A stretch of 64,000 nt of DNA from Lindgomyces ingoldianus (Eukaryota; Ascomycota; Dothideomycetes; Pleosporales; Lindgomycetaceae): positions 790,211 through 854,210 of the forward strand of contig NW_022985162.1 of the NCBI RefSeq assembly GCF_010093535.1, written 5' to 3'. The notes beneath the pieces were generated by a model, which saw only the letters and a program-made list of their open reading frames with translations, had not been told where the DNA came from and did no database searches. Position 1 is the stretch's first letter. Each line of letters opens with the position of its first letter. This document shows positions 44,998-55,979 of this stretch, in pieces. A program made the translations under genes and the position numbers.

Positions 44998-46943
44998 ATG
45001 GAAGCACTGAGTTTCTTCCCTAAGAACACCAGCTCCGTCTTATCGCATTTGCCAAATTTCAGCTTTCCGCCGTTCAATCAGTCAAACATTCATTTCCCGA
45101 AGCATCGCGAGGAGTTTTTCCAGCAGCTGATACCCATCAAAGCCACTCTCACCAATATCCTTGATGCTTTATCAATTCCTCAATTCGTTGGACTTCTCGT
45201 TGCTTTTTGTTGGGTTCTTTCTGTATTCTTGCAGAAACGACCCAAGGTTGCTAGTGCGCCGTACCATGGATACATGAGCTGGTTTGAACCTACATTCATC
45301 CTACAGACCAGGTATATAACGGGTGCGAGGAAGATTATCACAAGTGGGTATGAGAAGGTATGCCATCTACCTTGATAGTTACTTATGTTACGTTAAAGCT
45401 TGAGCAGTACAGAGACTCTCCATTTGTAGTGAGGAGATACGATGTCGACATATCGGTGCTACCGAACAAGTATTTGAATGAGCTGAGACTGTATCCGAAC
45501 ACCAAGCTCAGCGGCGTGAAGGCACAGGTTAAGGTATGCTGGTTTAAAATCGATTTTGCGCCGTCCTGACGGTCCTCCAGAACCTTGTTGACAAATGGAC
45601 CTACACAACATTGATGATCGAATCGAACTTGCACATTCGCGTCCTTCAAAACAAGCTTACGGCTGAATTAGCCAAGTACCTTGACATCGCAAAAACCGAG
45701 CTCAACCATGGATGGCCGCTTGATATTCCACAGCCCGACGGTACGCATTCTCCCCACCATGAACGCCTTCATACGCATGACTAAAATCTTCAAGACTGGA
45801 TCGAAGTCGACATGCAACAAATGATGCGCATGCTCGTTGGCCGCATGTCCGCCAAAATCTTCCTCGGCCACCCAGCCTGCCGTAACATGGAATGGCTCAA
45901 GCTATCTATCGACTTCAGCATCGACATGTTCACTGCTGCATTCATGCTTCGAATGTTCCCTCCGTGGCTGCACCCTATCGTCGCATGGCTGGTCCCGGCG
46001 CGGTACCGCGTGAGGCGGAACCTCAAGACTGCCGAACGTATCATTGGCCCGCTTATGGATAAACACCGGGATGCGCTGAAGAGGAAAGCAGCAGGTGAAA
46101 GCATAGAGGAAGATGATACCTTATTAAATTGGATGATGGATAATGGAAATGAGAAAGAGAACCGGTTGTTCGAGATGGCGACTCGACAGTCTATCTTGAC
46201 CCTTGCAAGTATCCATACCACATCTATGGGAGTGGCAAATATGCTATTTGATCTTTGTGCCCATCCGGAGTGGTTCCCAGTGCTGAGAGAGGAGATCCAG
46301 CAAGTAGAGAAGGAGCTGGGGAAGCTGGGAGAGAGGGAAGGTGCTGGGGCTAAGCAGTGGCTGCCTAAGTTGGAAAAAATGGACTCTTTCTTCGTGGAGT
46401 CACAGCGGTTTAATCCTCCTATTCTTCGTAAGTCCCTCACTCGTATTCTCTACTTCTTACCTTCCAAATGTTAGGAGTTATGGGATGTTGATTCGTTCTG
46501 TAGTCGCACCGCAGCGGTTAGCGGTCGTACCGATTACCTTAAAAGACGGCACGCACATCCCCGCCGGAACCCGAATTGCCTGCGCTAACTGGAACATCCT
46601 AAATGACCCATCCACAACGCCATCACCAGACACCTTCGATCCTATGCGCTCGTACCGCAAGCGCCATGAGTCCGGAGAGTTTAATAAGCATCTCGCTGGC
46701 CAGACCGACAAAGACAATCTCTCGTTTGGCCACGGCAAACAAGCGTGCCCGGGGAGGTACTTTGCTGTGGGCGAGATTAAGATGATCCTTGCAAGGTTGC
46801 TTGTGGAGTTTGAGTTCAAGTATCCGAAGGGGAAGGGTAGGCCGAGTAATTTTTATGCGGATGAGAACGTTTTTCCGGATCCGTGGGCTAGGCTGTTAAT
46901 GAGGAAGAGGAGAGAGGCTTGTCAGGCTTGTGGGCGGTCGTGA
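44998..46943 (+). CDS. Cytochrome P450 monooxygenase (572 aa)
   Basis: ER-bound class II P450, expected to hydroxylate or oxidise the diterpene made by the divergent synthase. Exons 44998-45357, 45408-45533, 45581-45740, 45795-46427 and 46504-46943. The N-terminal part has one membrane anchor (IPQFVGLLVAFCWVLSVFL) after an unusually long hydrophilic leader of about 60 residues. The I-helix region reads LASIHTTSMGVAN, the K-helix ExxR is ESQR, and the heme-ligand loop is FGHGKQACPGRYF (Cys508). The layout YRDSPFVVRRYDVDISVLPN and LLAPQRLAVVPITLKDGTHI matches P450s of gibberellin and other fungal terpenoid pathways. The last intron is 76 nt; its acceptor TAG at 46501-46503 was chosen because nearer AGs break the frame. 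Confidence 0.93.
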
Positions 46944-49268
46944 GGATGCCCAGAGTGCGAGCAGAGGCTAGAACTAGAGTTGAATCAAACTTCGACCAAT
47001 AGTGCTTGTCTAACTCTATCTCGTAATGCTAATACTAAGATACATGTACCGTTCTGTCATGTCGAATAGAGAAGGTACTGAATATACTCATACTTCTCAA
47101 GCGGCTCGAGCGGCTCGTAGACGAATGGCAGAGTGGCGAACTGGCAAGTCGAAGCGAAAAATATTGAGCACCATGGCAATAGAAGTCGGTTCGATTGGCC
47201 AAAACAAGGGTCAGAGAAGTTGCATCCTTGTGCCGTTCCTAACTCAAGTTCGTCACAACTGTCGAGTATCCGCTAACAATTAACGAAAGTTTCCAGCGTA
47301 CAGGCCTCAGGAGACTTGATCAGTAGTGGCATCTAAGGCAAGGTCGCCACAGTTTTCATGGAAGCAGGTCATTTGTCAACGGCGGCGGATGGGGCGGGAC
47401 TCCGGTATTCAGGTCAACCGTGGACCTTGTCGGAGACCCTTTAGCTTCCGGTGATATGCGAGGTCTGTGACTACCAGGGTCGCATCTTGGGGACTGATGT
47501 GGAGGAAGAACTGATTTCCTCCGGCGTCGGAGGCTTAGCGCAAGCGATAATGAAGACCGCGGCTGAAATCAGAATGCCGCTAGAATCTTGGAATATGTTA
47601 TTGCCATATCCATGCTTGAGTGGGACTAAATCGGGTTTGCTATGAGAGACCAGCAGTCCAACAGGATGGCGACCGCTGCGCCGAACAGCAGAGGCCAGGG
47701 AAGGGAGCGGCTCGTAGCGTTCCACCAAATGACGCAAACAAATCAGAAGCCTGGGGATTCTCTGGGAACACGAATCACAGTGGATCCTGGACCGGTTCCA
47801 AAGTGCATGATTAGCTGCGAGGCTAGTTTGAGCGCCTTCTTTAGCGCGAGAGGGTCCAGGAGCGAAACGTGGGCTGTGAGGTGGATATTGCTTGCAGGGT
47901 ACCTAACAGCGCCGCGAGACTCGGGGTAAGGAAGAGGAAGACCTATGGGTCATGGAAACTGAAGGAGCAAGGCATGTATATTGCAACTCTCGATATTTCT
48001 CATAGTGTTGGAGGTGCGACCTCGGCAGACTAGCCAATTGGGTGCTAGATCCCGGCTTCAGAGTCTGGTTCGGCCACTGGTTGCCTCACGCCGAACAACC
48101 TTAAAACCACTTCAAAGCAAACCTTTCGCTGGACGGCACAACCTTTTACTGCTGCGAATCATCCCATCTTTCCCATTAGTATTGGGCCCGAGCTTGGGGG
48201 CTTCGGGCGAGGAGCTCCAGCTGCAGACGCCCACATATGCACGCTTCGGCCAAACCGCCAGCTCAAGGACCCGCCCCTCACCCATCCTTCCTCACCGCAA
48301 CAAACGCGGACGAAGTAGGTCGAGCTCCAGGATGTGAGACATTCGTGAATGCGAAGCATGCAGAGCCATGTCAAAGGGTGATCCAGGTCAATGAAGAACA
48401 CCTGATCTTTCATCTTAAACAAATTCACTCAGCATTGATGCTGAAGCTCTCACCGCTTGATGGTGGCAATGGGACTTCCAGCTTCCACCTTCGCACCTTT
48501 GTAACGGGACTTGGGCTCGCCATTACAGCTGTGCCGCAATATGTTTAGTCTCTGGGACGATGCCTCCGCTGGTCCTGCGGCAATTCCCTCCTGTGGCCGG
48601 CGCTTCTTCTGTTCGTATGGCTAGAACTTTCGAAGTATAGCTCAGCGAATGAAGATGCCCGACACCTTGCCAGCAAATGCATTGCCGACCCATTCGAGAA
48701 CCCCATCCGAGTCTGACTTCTTTTAGCAGCCAGTTCAAGGAAGGCTCTCGATGCGAATGCCATCAGTCGGACTGATGGACATATTCTTAGTAGTAACCTC
48801 CTCATCAGATGTGCTGCACAGGAACAGCCACGTCTAGATGCAACACGCCGATACGCCAATACCAAATCTTCCGCCGATCATGCAATCCTGCAGGATGTCC
48901 CCACAACAGCAGCGGTAATTCATGGAATTGGAATGGACTGCTGTCGACATGCGTGAACATGAATCGCCCACGGACCTCGCTAATTCTTCTCAAGCGCCTT
49001 CTTGCGCTTTTCGCTCGGTCGATATCCAGAACCAATTGGATTGCGCGCAGATCTGATTGCAGCTTTTTGGCGCTGCGTGGCACTCTGCCGACTTCCGCGC
49101 TGCAATGGGCCTGTTTGTGCGTTGGACGAAAAGGAGAACCGCATATCGATATTACGGTACGCCGACTGACAATCTGTTTCCAATCAACTTGCATTTACCA
49201 CAAATGCATTTGATAAGTGTGGGTGGTTTCTCAAAGCGTGAGTACTTTCAAGGTGGTGTCCAAAAACC
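46944..49268. other. Gene-poor intergenic stretch inside the diterpene locus
   Basis: 2.3 kb. Many short overlapping frames on both strands (47451-47929, 48159-48548, 48805-49213), none with a recognisable motif or joinable exons. It separates the P450 from the FAD oxidase. A missed fast-evolving gene is possible. Confidence 0.35.
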
Positions 49269-51306
49269 ATGGCTCCAATCCTGCTAGCCCTTTCACTCTT
49301 GCTGCAGTTTTTGGTCATCTTGCCCACCATTTCGGGGTGGCCAGTCTCTGATGCTGCAGATACGTTCGACTTTTTGCTTTCTCGAGACCTCATTTCAGCC
49401 ATTCAAGGCTCGCTGAAGAGCACAGCAGCTGCATCGGTCCTGCGGCAGCAGATTAACAAATACTCGAGAGCAATTGATGAGGTTGCCGGGCTTGGCAGCG
49501 ACTTGCCGGTTTCCAAACGCGCTGCCGCCGCTTGCAAGATTGCTGATCTCATATTTCCCGGACGTGTCTTTGCGGCGAATGATCCGGAGTACCAGTCCGA
49601 AGAGGATTTCAATTGGTGAGAGGAAAGACGGGGCTCGTGTAACAGTTGCTAACACACACAGGTCCCAGACTTGCTGGCTGCCGGCTGCATGCTTCATTCA
49701 GCTGAGAACAACAGCAGATGTTGCTGCTGCGTTAAAAGTCATTCGGCACGTAGGTACGAAGTTCGCCGTCCGAAGTGGAGGCCACAATCCCAATTCTGGC
49801 TTTGGAAGTATCGGCGATTCTGGGGTTCTGCTTGACCTCCACGGTCTCGATACTCTTTCCTTAAGCGATGATGGCATCCTCCATGCTGGGCCAGGGATTA
49901 CATGGGGGAAGGCATACGACTTCTTGGACCCTCATGGGATTACTGTAATAGGTGGCCGGCATTATACAGTTGGTTTGCCAGGTTTCCTGCTCGGAGGCAC
50001 GTCCGTTTTATGCATGCTTCCGCGTGATCCATTTTTCGCAGACTGACTAGCTATAGGCGGCATGACGTTCTTCCCAAACCTCTATGGTCTTGGCACAGAT
50101 AGTGTGAAGAGTTACGAGGTAGGATATTCACCAGCTTCCAGCTTAAAACTCAAACCCAGAGTGTCTTGACCATTACAATGCATTCCTGACTCGTCTCGAT
50201 TCATAGGTGGTCCTAGCCAACTCAACAATCATCGATGCGAATGCGCACGAAAATGCCGATCTCTGGCGAGCGCTCAAGGGTGGAGGCTCAAACTTTGGCA
50301 AGAACACCATCCTGTTTTAGTTACCTCATCCTGATTGGAAATAGGAATCGTAACTCGCTTCGATATCGAAACGCATCCACTCCACAACGTGCAATACTCT
50401 CTCAATCTCTACGATCCATCTGATTATGTCAACATTCTCTATGCTACCACCCAGGTCCAGAAAGCCATGGAGACCGACTCTAATATCGGCTTCTTCCTCA
50501 ACGTCAATCCCACCGTGATCATCGCAGGTTTGTTGTATGCGGATTGGCCCACAGTACCGCCAAGCGCATTCAATGCTTTCGATAGTCTGAAGTCTTTCTG
50601 GGGTCCGTTTATTCCCACCACAAATGGCACCATTGCGACCTTGACTAGTGCTATAAATATTGGAGACTTTCCTGCTAAGTGAGTTCCCTCATTTCTTGAA
50701 ACCTCCTTGATGTTCATTGGGGGATATGTGATAATTAATGTGAGTTTTGCTAAGCGACGCGCAGAAGAGAGCCGTATGCGGCTAGTACCAAGGTGGACCA
50801 CGCGCTATACGTCGACGTTCACGAACGCTATCTCGAGTTATTGAAGACAGATATGCCGTCAGCAAACTTGTCGTATACAATTCAGCCTGTGGCAAAGGCT
50901 GCGGTTCAGGCTGGTGAGTACAGGGGAGGCAATTCGTTGGGGCTGGAAAAGGTGTCGCAGTCTTGTAAGTTTTCTCATCTGCGAATTATCTCCGCAGGAT
51001 CTTGAACGAATTAATATTGATTTATTTAAAGGGTGGGCACCATTGGTTGAATGGTTCGATGACAGTACTGACATTGCAGCACACAAAGCCTTAAATGACC
51101 TTGGAAACTCGGTCCAATCATTTGCACAAAAGCGCGGCAAGGCACTGAACTACCAATTCATGAACGACGGATCGTACACGCAGAAGATCTTGGATAGCTA
51201 TGGCACGAGGCAAGTCGACACTTTGAAGAAGGTGGCAAAGAAGTACGATCCCACAGGTGTGTTTCAGACATTACAGAATGATGGATTCCTCCTCAGGAGG
51301 CTCTGA
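49269..51306 (+). CDS. Secreted FAD-linked oxidase, berberine-bridge-enzyme-like (547 aa)
   Basis: Flavin oxidase of the FAD_binding_4/BBE class, oxidising alcohols, amines or sugars or closing rings. Exons 49269-49615, 49662-49996, 50057-50118, 50207-50297, 50345-50678, 50765-50964 and 51032-51306. Two introns (49997-50056 and 50298-50344) begin with GC instead of GT; only these borders give FLLGGGMTFFPN and GGGSNFGIVTRFD, both conserved. Signal peptide MAPILLALSLLLQFLVILPT. The FAD site has KFAVRSGGHNPNSGF with His157 as the covalent flavin anchor. The second anchor Cys of bicovalent BBEs is absent (IGGRHYTVGLPG), so mono-covalent binding is expected. The C-terminal BBE motif is YDPTGVFQ. 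The usual 'GLFYGW' type motif is altered to NLYGLGTD. Same strand as the P450; role in the diterpene pathway is inferred from position only. Confidence 0.92.
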
Positions 51307-53809
51307 TGGCTGAGGGTTACGGATAGGTTGCGATCTTCCTGGTGGGTGTTGTGGAACGTTAAGTGCCGACAGGAGGATTTGGGATTGTGGGTGACACAAG
51401 ATGGATGCAAGATTGTGCAAGTGGTGGGGAGGCCACGAGTGTGCGCAGGGTGGTGATTGTGGCTTAAAGGAAGATTGTGTGTTCGACGAAGTGTGCGTGA
51501 CTAAAGGTAGCATCTTTCAGAACAACGCGCTGCAGGCTCCGAACGCTGAATCCCCAACCCGATTCAGCAGCTCGCATCTTGGTGGTCGGCAATACAGTAT
51601 CTCTCCTCACCCTCTCGCAGTCCATTAAAAGGGCCAGCTGCTTGAAGCAAAAGACATGTCGTCGTCGCTGCCCTTATCGATAACGGGCCATCTTCCTTCA
51701 TCCAGCTTCTGCATCTGCAGCATGGGTCACCCCTGCCTCCTTCGTATTCAAACTGGGTTTAAAGTTCCCCCACTCCCCGCCCGTCCCGCGGGCGCTTGTC
51801 TTGTCAAATTGGTGTTCATATCCACAAACCACCAGAAGTTGTCCCACGCCGTAGGCACATGGCATGGTTTCGCGAGAAGCTCAAGACTGTTGGCCTCGTG
51901 ACTCAAGGTTCACAGATGCAAATCCCTAGTGCATGCACATATTTATCCTTGTCCCTGTCTTATCCTTGAGGAATGTATTCCTACGTGGCACCGCACCAAG
52001 GTGACACAGTCAGAGGAACGAATATTCCGGTGCTAGAAGTTAAGAAGCCTAGCGATGATGGGATGGGTGAAGGGAAGGGTCGTTAGTTTTCTTCTGGCAT
52101 GCGGAACGGCTCGAACCTAGGGGAGGAAAAGTGGGGTGGGGTATTTAGCGGGGTATTGGGTGAGATGGTGGAAGGGGTGTTCCGGTGTGGACAAAGATTG
52201 GAATTGGAGGACGGGAGTTGAGGCAAGGCGGAAGATGTATTGTCTTCAGGAAGGATTTTGTTTGCGAATGCCTCGAGAGGGTTCATGTCTTTTGGTCAAG
52301 AGGTACTTTGATTTCTTAGCATTTAGAAGGGCTGTATTCGTGGATCGATGAAAGGAACAACCGGAATGGGCCCGACGGGAATAGTGTATATGCACCCTTC
52401 TTTGAAAAGAGCTTCTAAGTTGAATTTTAATGAGAGAAAAGGGAAGAGAAGCTCCTCTCTAGTTAAACTATGGGATGGTTCTTGTAAAGTCAAATCTGCG
52501 AGCAAGTGCTAAGAATGAGGGGAAAATCCCGAAGCGCCTGGAATGTGTCGTTTGCTGAATTCAGGAACGTGGTCTCGTACAAAAGTTGATTGCGGACTGT
52601 AAGCGGGCTATGTTAAAATGTGAATTTTCTATCTCGGATAGTGAATCTATAGCGTTGCCATCCTTAGTGATGTTAGACTCTGATCTCTCAAATCATCCGG
52701 AACTGTTTGACCTCTCGCTTGCTACAACGGAAGGCTGTCCGGGCTATCTAGAAGTTTGAGAAGGCAAGAAGGTCAACTCAGATCCTTTTAAAATGAAGTA
52801 ACTGATGCATGAGAACTGACCTTGCCTCTTTTACGCCTCTCGGTCGTCGCAACACGTATTACAAACCCACTCCACTACTTCTCCAAGCCGAAATGCTCCT
52901 TCGCCTTAGCCATGGCTCACTCTTTCCGCGACCGCGGCCACGGAAAGGAGCGAAGGACGCTGCTTGGAATTACGGGATCCTTCGAGATTCCAATTCCCAT
53001 CATGTCGGATTTCTGCGCTTTAAGGTGGAGTGATTGTGTCACCTGCCTTTTGAAATGGCGTGGGTGAGTGGGCCTCGAGGATATTGGGCGCCATAGACGC
53101 AGGAACGACAAATCCGAGGGGTTGGGGTTGGGTAAGTCGTAGGACTGGTGGGATACTAAATTATATGATGGATGATCTCCTATGGAACCTGTTTTTACTG
53201 TTAGTTTGCGAAGTAGTGAGGGGCTCTATTTTACACACCATATCGACGATACGGCCTCCACCCTGCGTCGTACTGGTACTTCCATGAGATTCACTTGTGT
53301 TCACATAGATAGAGGCTGTCACAAAATTCAAAAAAAATTCAATGAGCATATGTGAGTGAGTATTGGGAGGAGATTAAGTGATTGCTGTGCGGGTATGATC
53401 CACCATAGTGATTAAGTGGGGGAAACACTTTGAGCCCTGAGAGTTGTGTCTAAACATCGTTGGGAGGGATACTAAAAATAAACAAGAGGATCCTATCTAT
53501 AAAAGGGTAATGATAGAAGTTTTATGATAGAAGAAAGCCGCAAATTAAATATACGAGATCAAACTCTGTTGCTGACAAGCTTACATGTCCTGCCAGGGGC
53601 AATGATCAAATTGTGCAAATGACCTAGTGAGTTGAAATAATAGACACAATCAAGGTATGCCTCATAGCATGTTAGCATGTGTCATATCATGTGAAAGACA
53701 CGATCAATGTTACATTTAAAGGAAAAGCGTCAACGCTGATAGAATGCGAAATCAATTCAGAACCAAGTGATGACGAGACGGTGAAAATAACCTTAGTTCA
53801 ACGATACTA
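51307..53809. other. Gene-poor intergenic stretch
   Basis: 2.5 kb. A minus-strand frame with a real ATG at 52286-52083 encodes 67 Ser/Pro/Asn-rich residues (MNPLEAFANKILPEDNTSSA...) and might be a small gene. A plus-strand pair of frames at 52809-53067 is unrecognised. 53340-53800 is AT-rich. Confidence 0.35.
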
Positions 53810-54181
53810 CTAATCCGAAATACCGAGCCCATATTCCAATTCATCCTGGGAGTGCATAGACATCTGCAGAATGGCCTAATCCAAAGGCACGTAAAGGTGG
53901 GACGAGGCAGAAGTGCAGGGGTTGCAGTTGCTGACGAACGCTTAAGTGAGGTAAGCTAACTCACCGCATCCTCGCGAAATGAGAAGATGTTGGCGTCCAA
54001 GATCTCCCAGAAGTGTTCAGTCGAACCTGATTTAAGGATTGGATGAAAAGGTTTGCGAAATCTTACGGTATTTAGAAATCCAGGCAAGCTTTTCGCCCAC
54101 CTCATTCCATCACCGGCAATCACTATAACATTCCGGTTATAATTCCCTGTTGAAGTTTTCTGGATGAAACGTACCACTCAT
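53810..54181 (-). CDS. Putative small unknown protein divergent from the AKR gene (76 aa)
   Basis: Proposed exons 54181-54175 (7 nt), 54122-53965 and 53875-53810 close in frame over introns of 52 and 89 nt with proper borders (GTACGT...ATAG; GTGAGT...TTAG). The product is MSVIAGDGMRWAKSLPGFLN, continuing HFWEILDANIFSFREDAAIL and ending HSQDELEYGLGISD. No family is recognised. The compact, frame-consistent splice pattern and a composition unlike random translation argue for a real gene or a recent gene fragment. Start codons of this gene and the aldo-keto reductase are only 51 bp apart, so transcription of the two would be tightly linked. The tiny first exon is the weakest part. A longer unspliced frame (53956-54177) lacks an ATG. 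Confidence 0.4.
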
Positions 54182-54232
54182 CTTTTAGCAGACATTCCAC
54201 ATTGCTGAAGGCAACTTCGTAATCAATCGACA

Positions 54233-55258
54233 ATGTCTCCGCCAAAAATCCTCATGGGTACTGGGTTGTGGGGTGATGAAACGTCAAAGGAGGTAGTCAC
54301 CAAACTTGCTGAGGTACTGAAAGAGTTGAAAATCAAGGAAATAGATGGAGCTGCTCTGTATCCCATTACCAACCCTGGCCAATCCGAGAAACTCATAGGC
54401 GAATGCGGATATGTTGAGAATGGATTCCTTGTTGACTCGAAGATCTTGCACTTCGGTGGTGGAGAAGGAACGCTGAGCAAGGCAGCGATTGAGAGGTCTT
54501 TGGATCAGAGTTTGGCGAATATTAAGACTGACAAGGTATGGTAGGGATTGGAGGGTCGAAATTCGAAGACTAATTAGAGTTAGCTTCATATCTTGTACTG
54601 CCATGGCCCCGACAAAGAAACCCCTATTGCGGAGCAAGTAGCCACCCTGGACGCGGAATACAAGAAAGGGAAATTCGAAAAACTCGGCGTCTGCAATTTT
54701 CCTATCGAGATGCTCGAGCAATATTTGAAAACGGCGGAAGAGAAAGGCTACATTAAGCCAAGCGTTTTCCAAGGTCAATACAATCTCCTCTGCCGCGGGT
54801 ACGAAGCAAGGCTCTTGCCACTGCTGCGCAAGCACAACATATCCTTCGTTGCCTACAGTCCTCTAGCAGGCGGATATCTGACTGGGAAGCTAACATTCTC
54901 TACTGGTACCGAGGACTTGAAAGAAACTCGCTTCAATGTATCGGACACAAACTACATGGGCATGGCTTACAGGAACTGGTACGACAAGCCTTCTATGCAT
55001 TCGGCAGTTCGCAAGATGGAGGGGTTATGCAAAGCCCATGGTGTGCAAATGAGCGATGCTGCGTGCCGGTGGGTGTTACATCATTCCATACTTGATGGAG
55101 AACACGGTGATGGCGTTATCATTGGGCCTCGAACTCTTGCTCAACTAGCAAAGTATGCGGAGTCATACAAACAAGGTCCCCTCACTGATGAGCTGGCCAA
55201 GGAATTGAGTGATGTTTGGGAGATTGTGAAGGAAGATGCTGCGTCTATCGTCTATTGA
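54233..55258 (+). CDS. Aldo-keto reductase, AKR7 (aflatoxin-aldehyde-reductase-like) type (325 aa)
   Basis: NADPH-dependent carbonyl reductase with a TIM barrel, cytosolic. Exons 54233-54535 and 54584-55258 (intron 48 nt, phase 0). The start is MSPPKILMGTGLWGDE. The catalytic tetrad positions are visible: Asp and Tyr in KEIDGAALYP, Lys in FLVDSKIL, His in LYCHGPD. The AKR7-type features NPGQSEKLIGE, LGVCNFPIEMLEQYL, FQGQYNLLCRGYEARLLPLL, FVAYSPLAGGYLTGKL and the NADPH-binding C-terminal VIIGPRTLAQLAKYAE are intact. Full length for the family. It could reduce an aldehyde or ketone intermediate of the upstream diterpene pathway, or detoxify aldehydes; position is the only hint. Confidence 0.93.
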
Positions 55259-55979
55259 GATTTCAATGGAGGAGCAAGGCTTGGATAGGAGATGGAATTC
55301 ACAATAGCATGGTGTAACCAATGGTGGTTTGATGGAATGCTTGAAACAATCCACCATCTTGGAGATCCACGCCTAAACAAGCGCATTTAGATAGGCAGTC
55401 TTGACACCACCTACGATCAGCTCTAGAGAGGTGATGGATGGTTTGCAAGAGAGCCTACACCACCGCCAAGCTTCTTTCATCACACCATCCAACTGTCACA
55501 TATTCTGAGCAAAGGTGCGTGGGATCAGATGTTCATTCACGTGATTGTGCCTTGGCACATTTGTCTTGGCACAGTCTCAACCCCATCAAATAATACACTA
55601 TCTCTACCGCCAAGCCCTCTCTCCTATTGGTCTGGATATAAGCCGGTTATTGATCTGATTGGTAGAAAATCAAATAACTAAAAAGCTTTGTTGTTCTACG
55701 TTTTTAAGCTTTAAGTAATCATTCTGCTCTGCTACATGCTTAATCTAGCCTTCTTTTTTCCCTATCGTGATTGAAGACAACGCGGTTAAGGGTGTTAAAA
55801 TCACTTCTGCTGTGTGGTTTTTCCCTCTAAATATGATTGGCGCTGCCAAGACCTTCTAAGCAAAGCCCGTTATCCTTCCTAATCAGGACTAGCCACTTTC
55901 TTCCTGGAAAGGAAGGATAATCTGCTCGTATGAACTGAAACCTTGGGCAACAGTCCTCTTCCCACAATCCACTTCAATC
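55259..55979. other. Intergenic region
   Basis: About 720 bp containing the AKR terminator and the promoter of the EVE-domain gene. AT-rich at 55660-55840; no gene seen. Confidence 0.4.
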
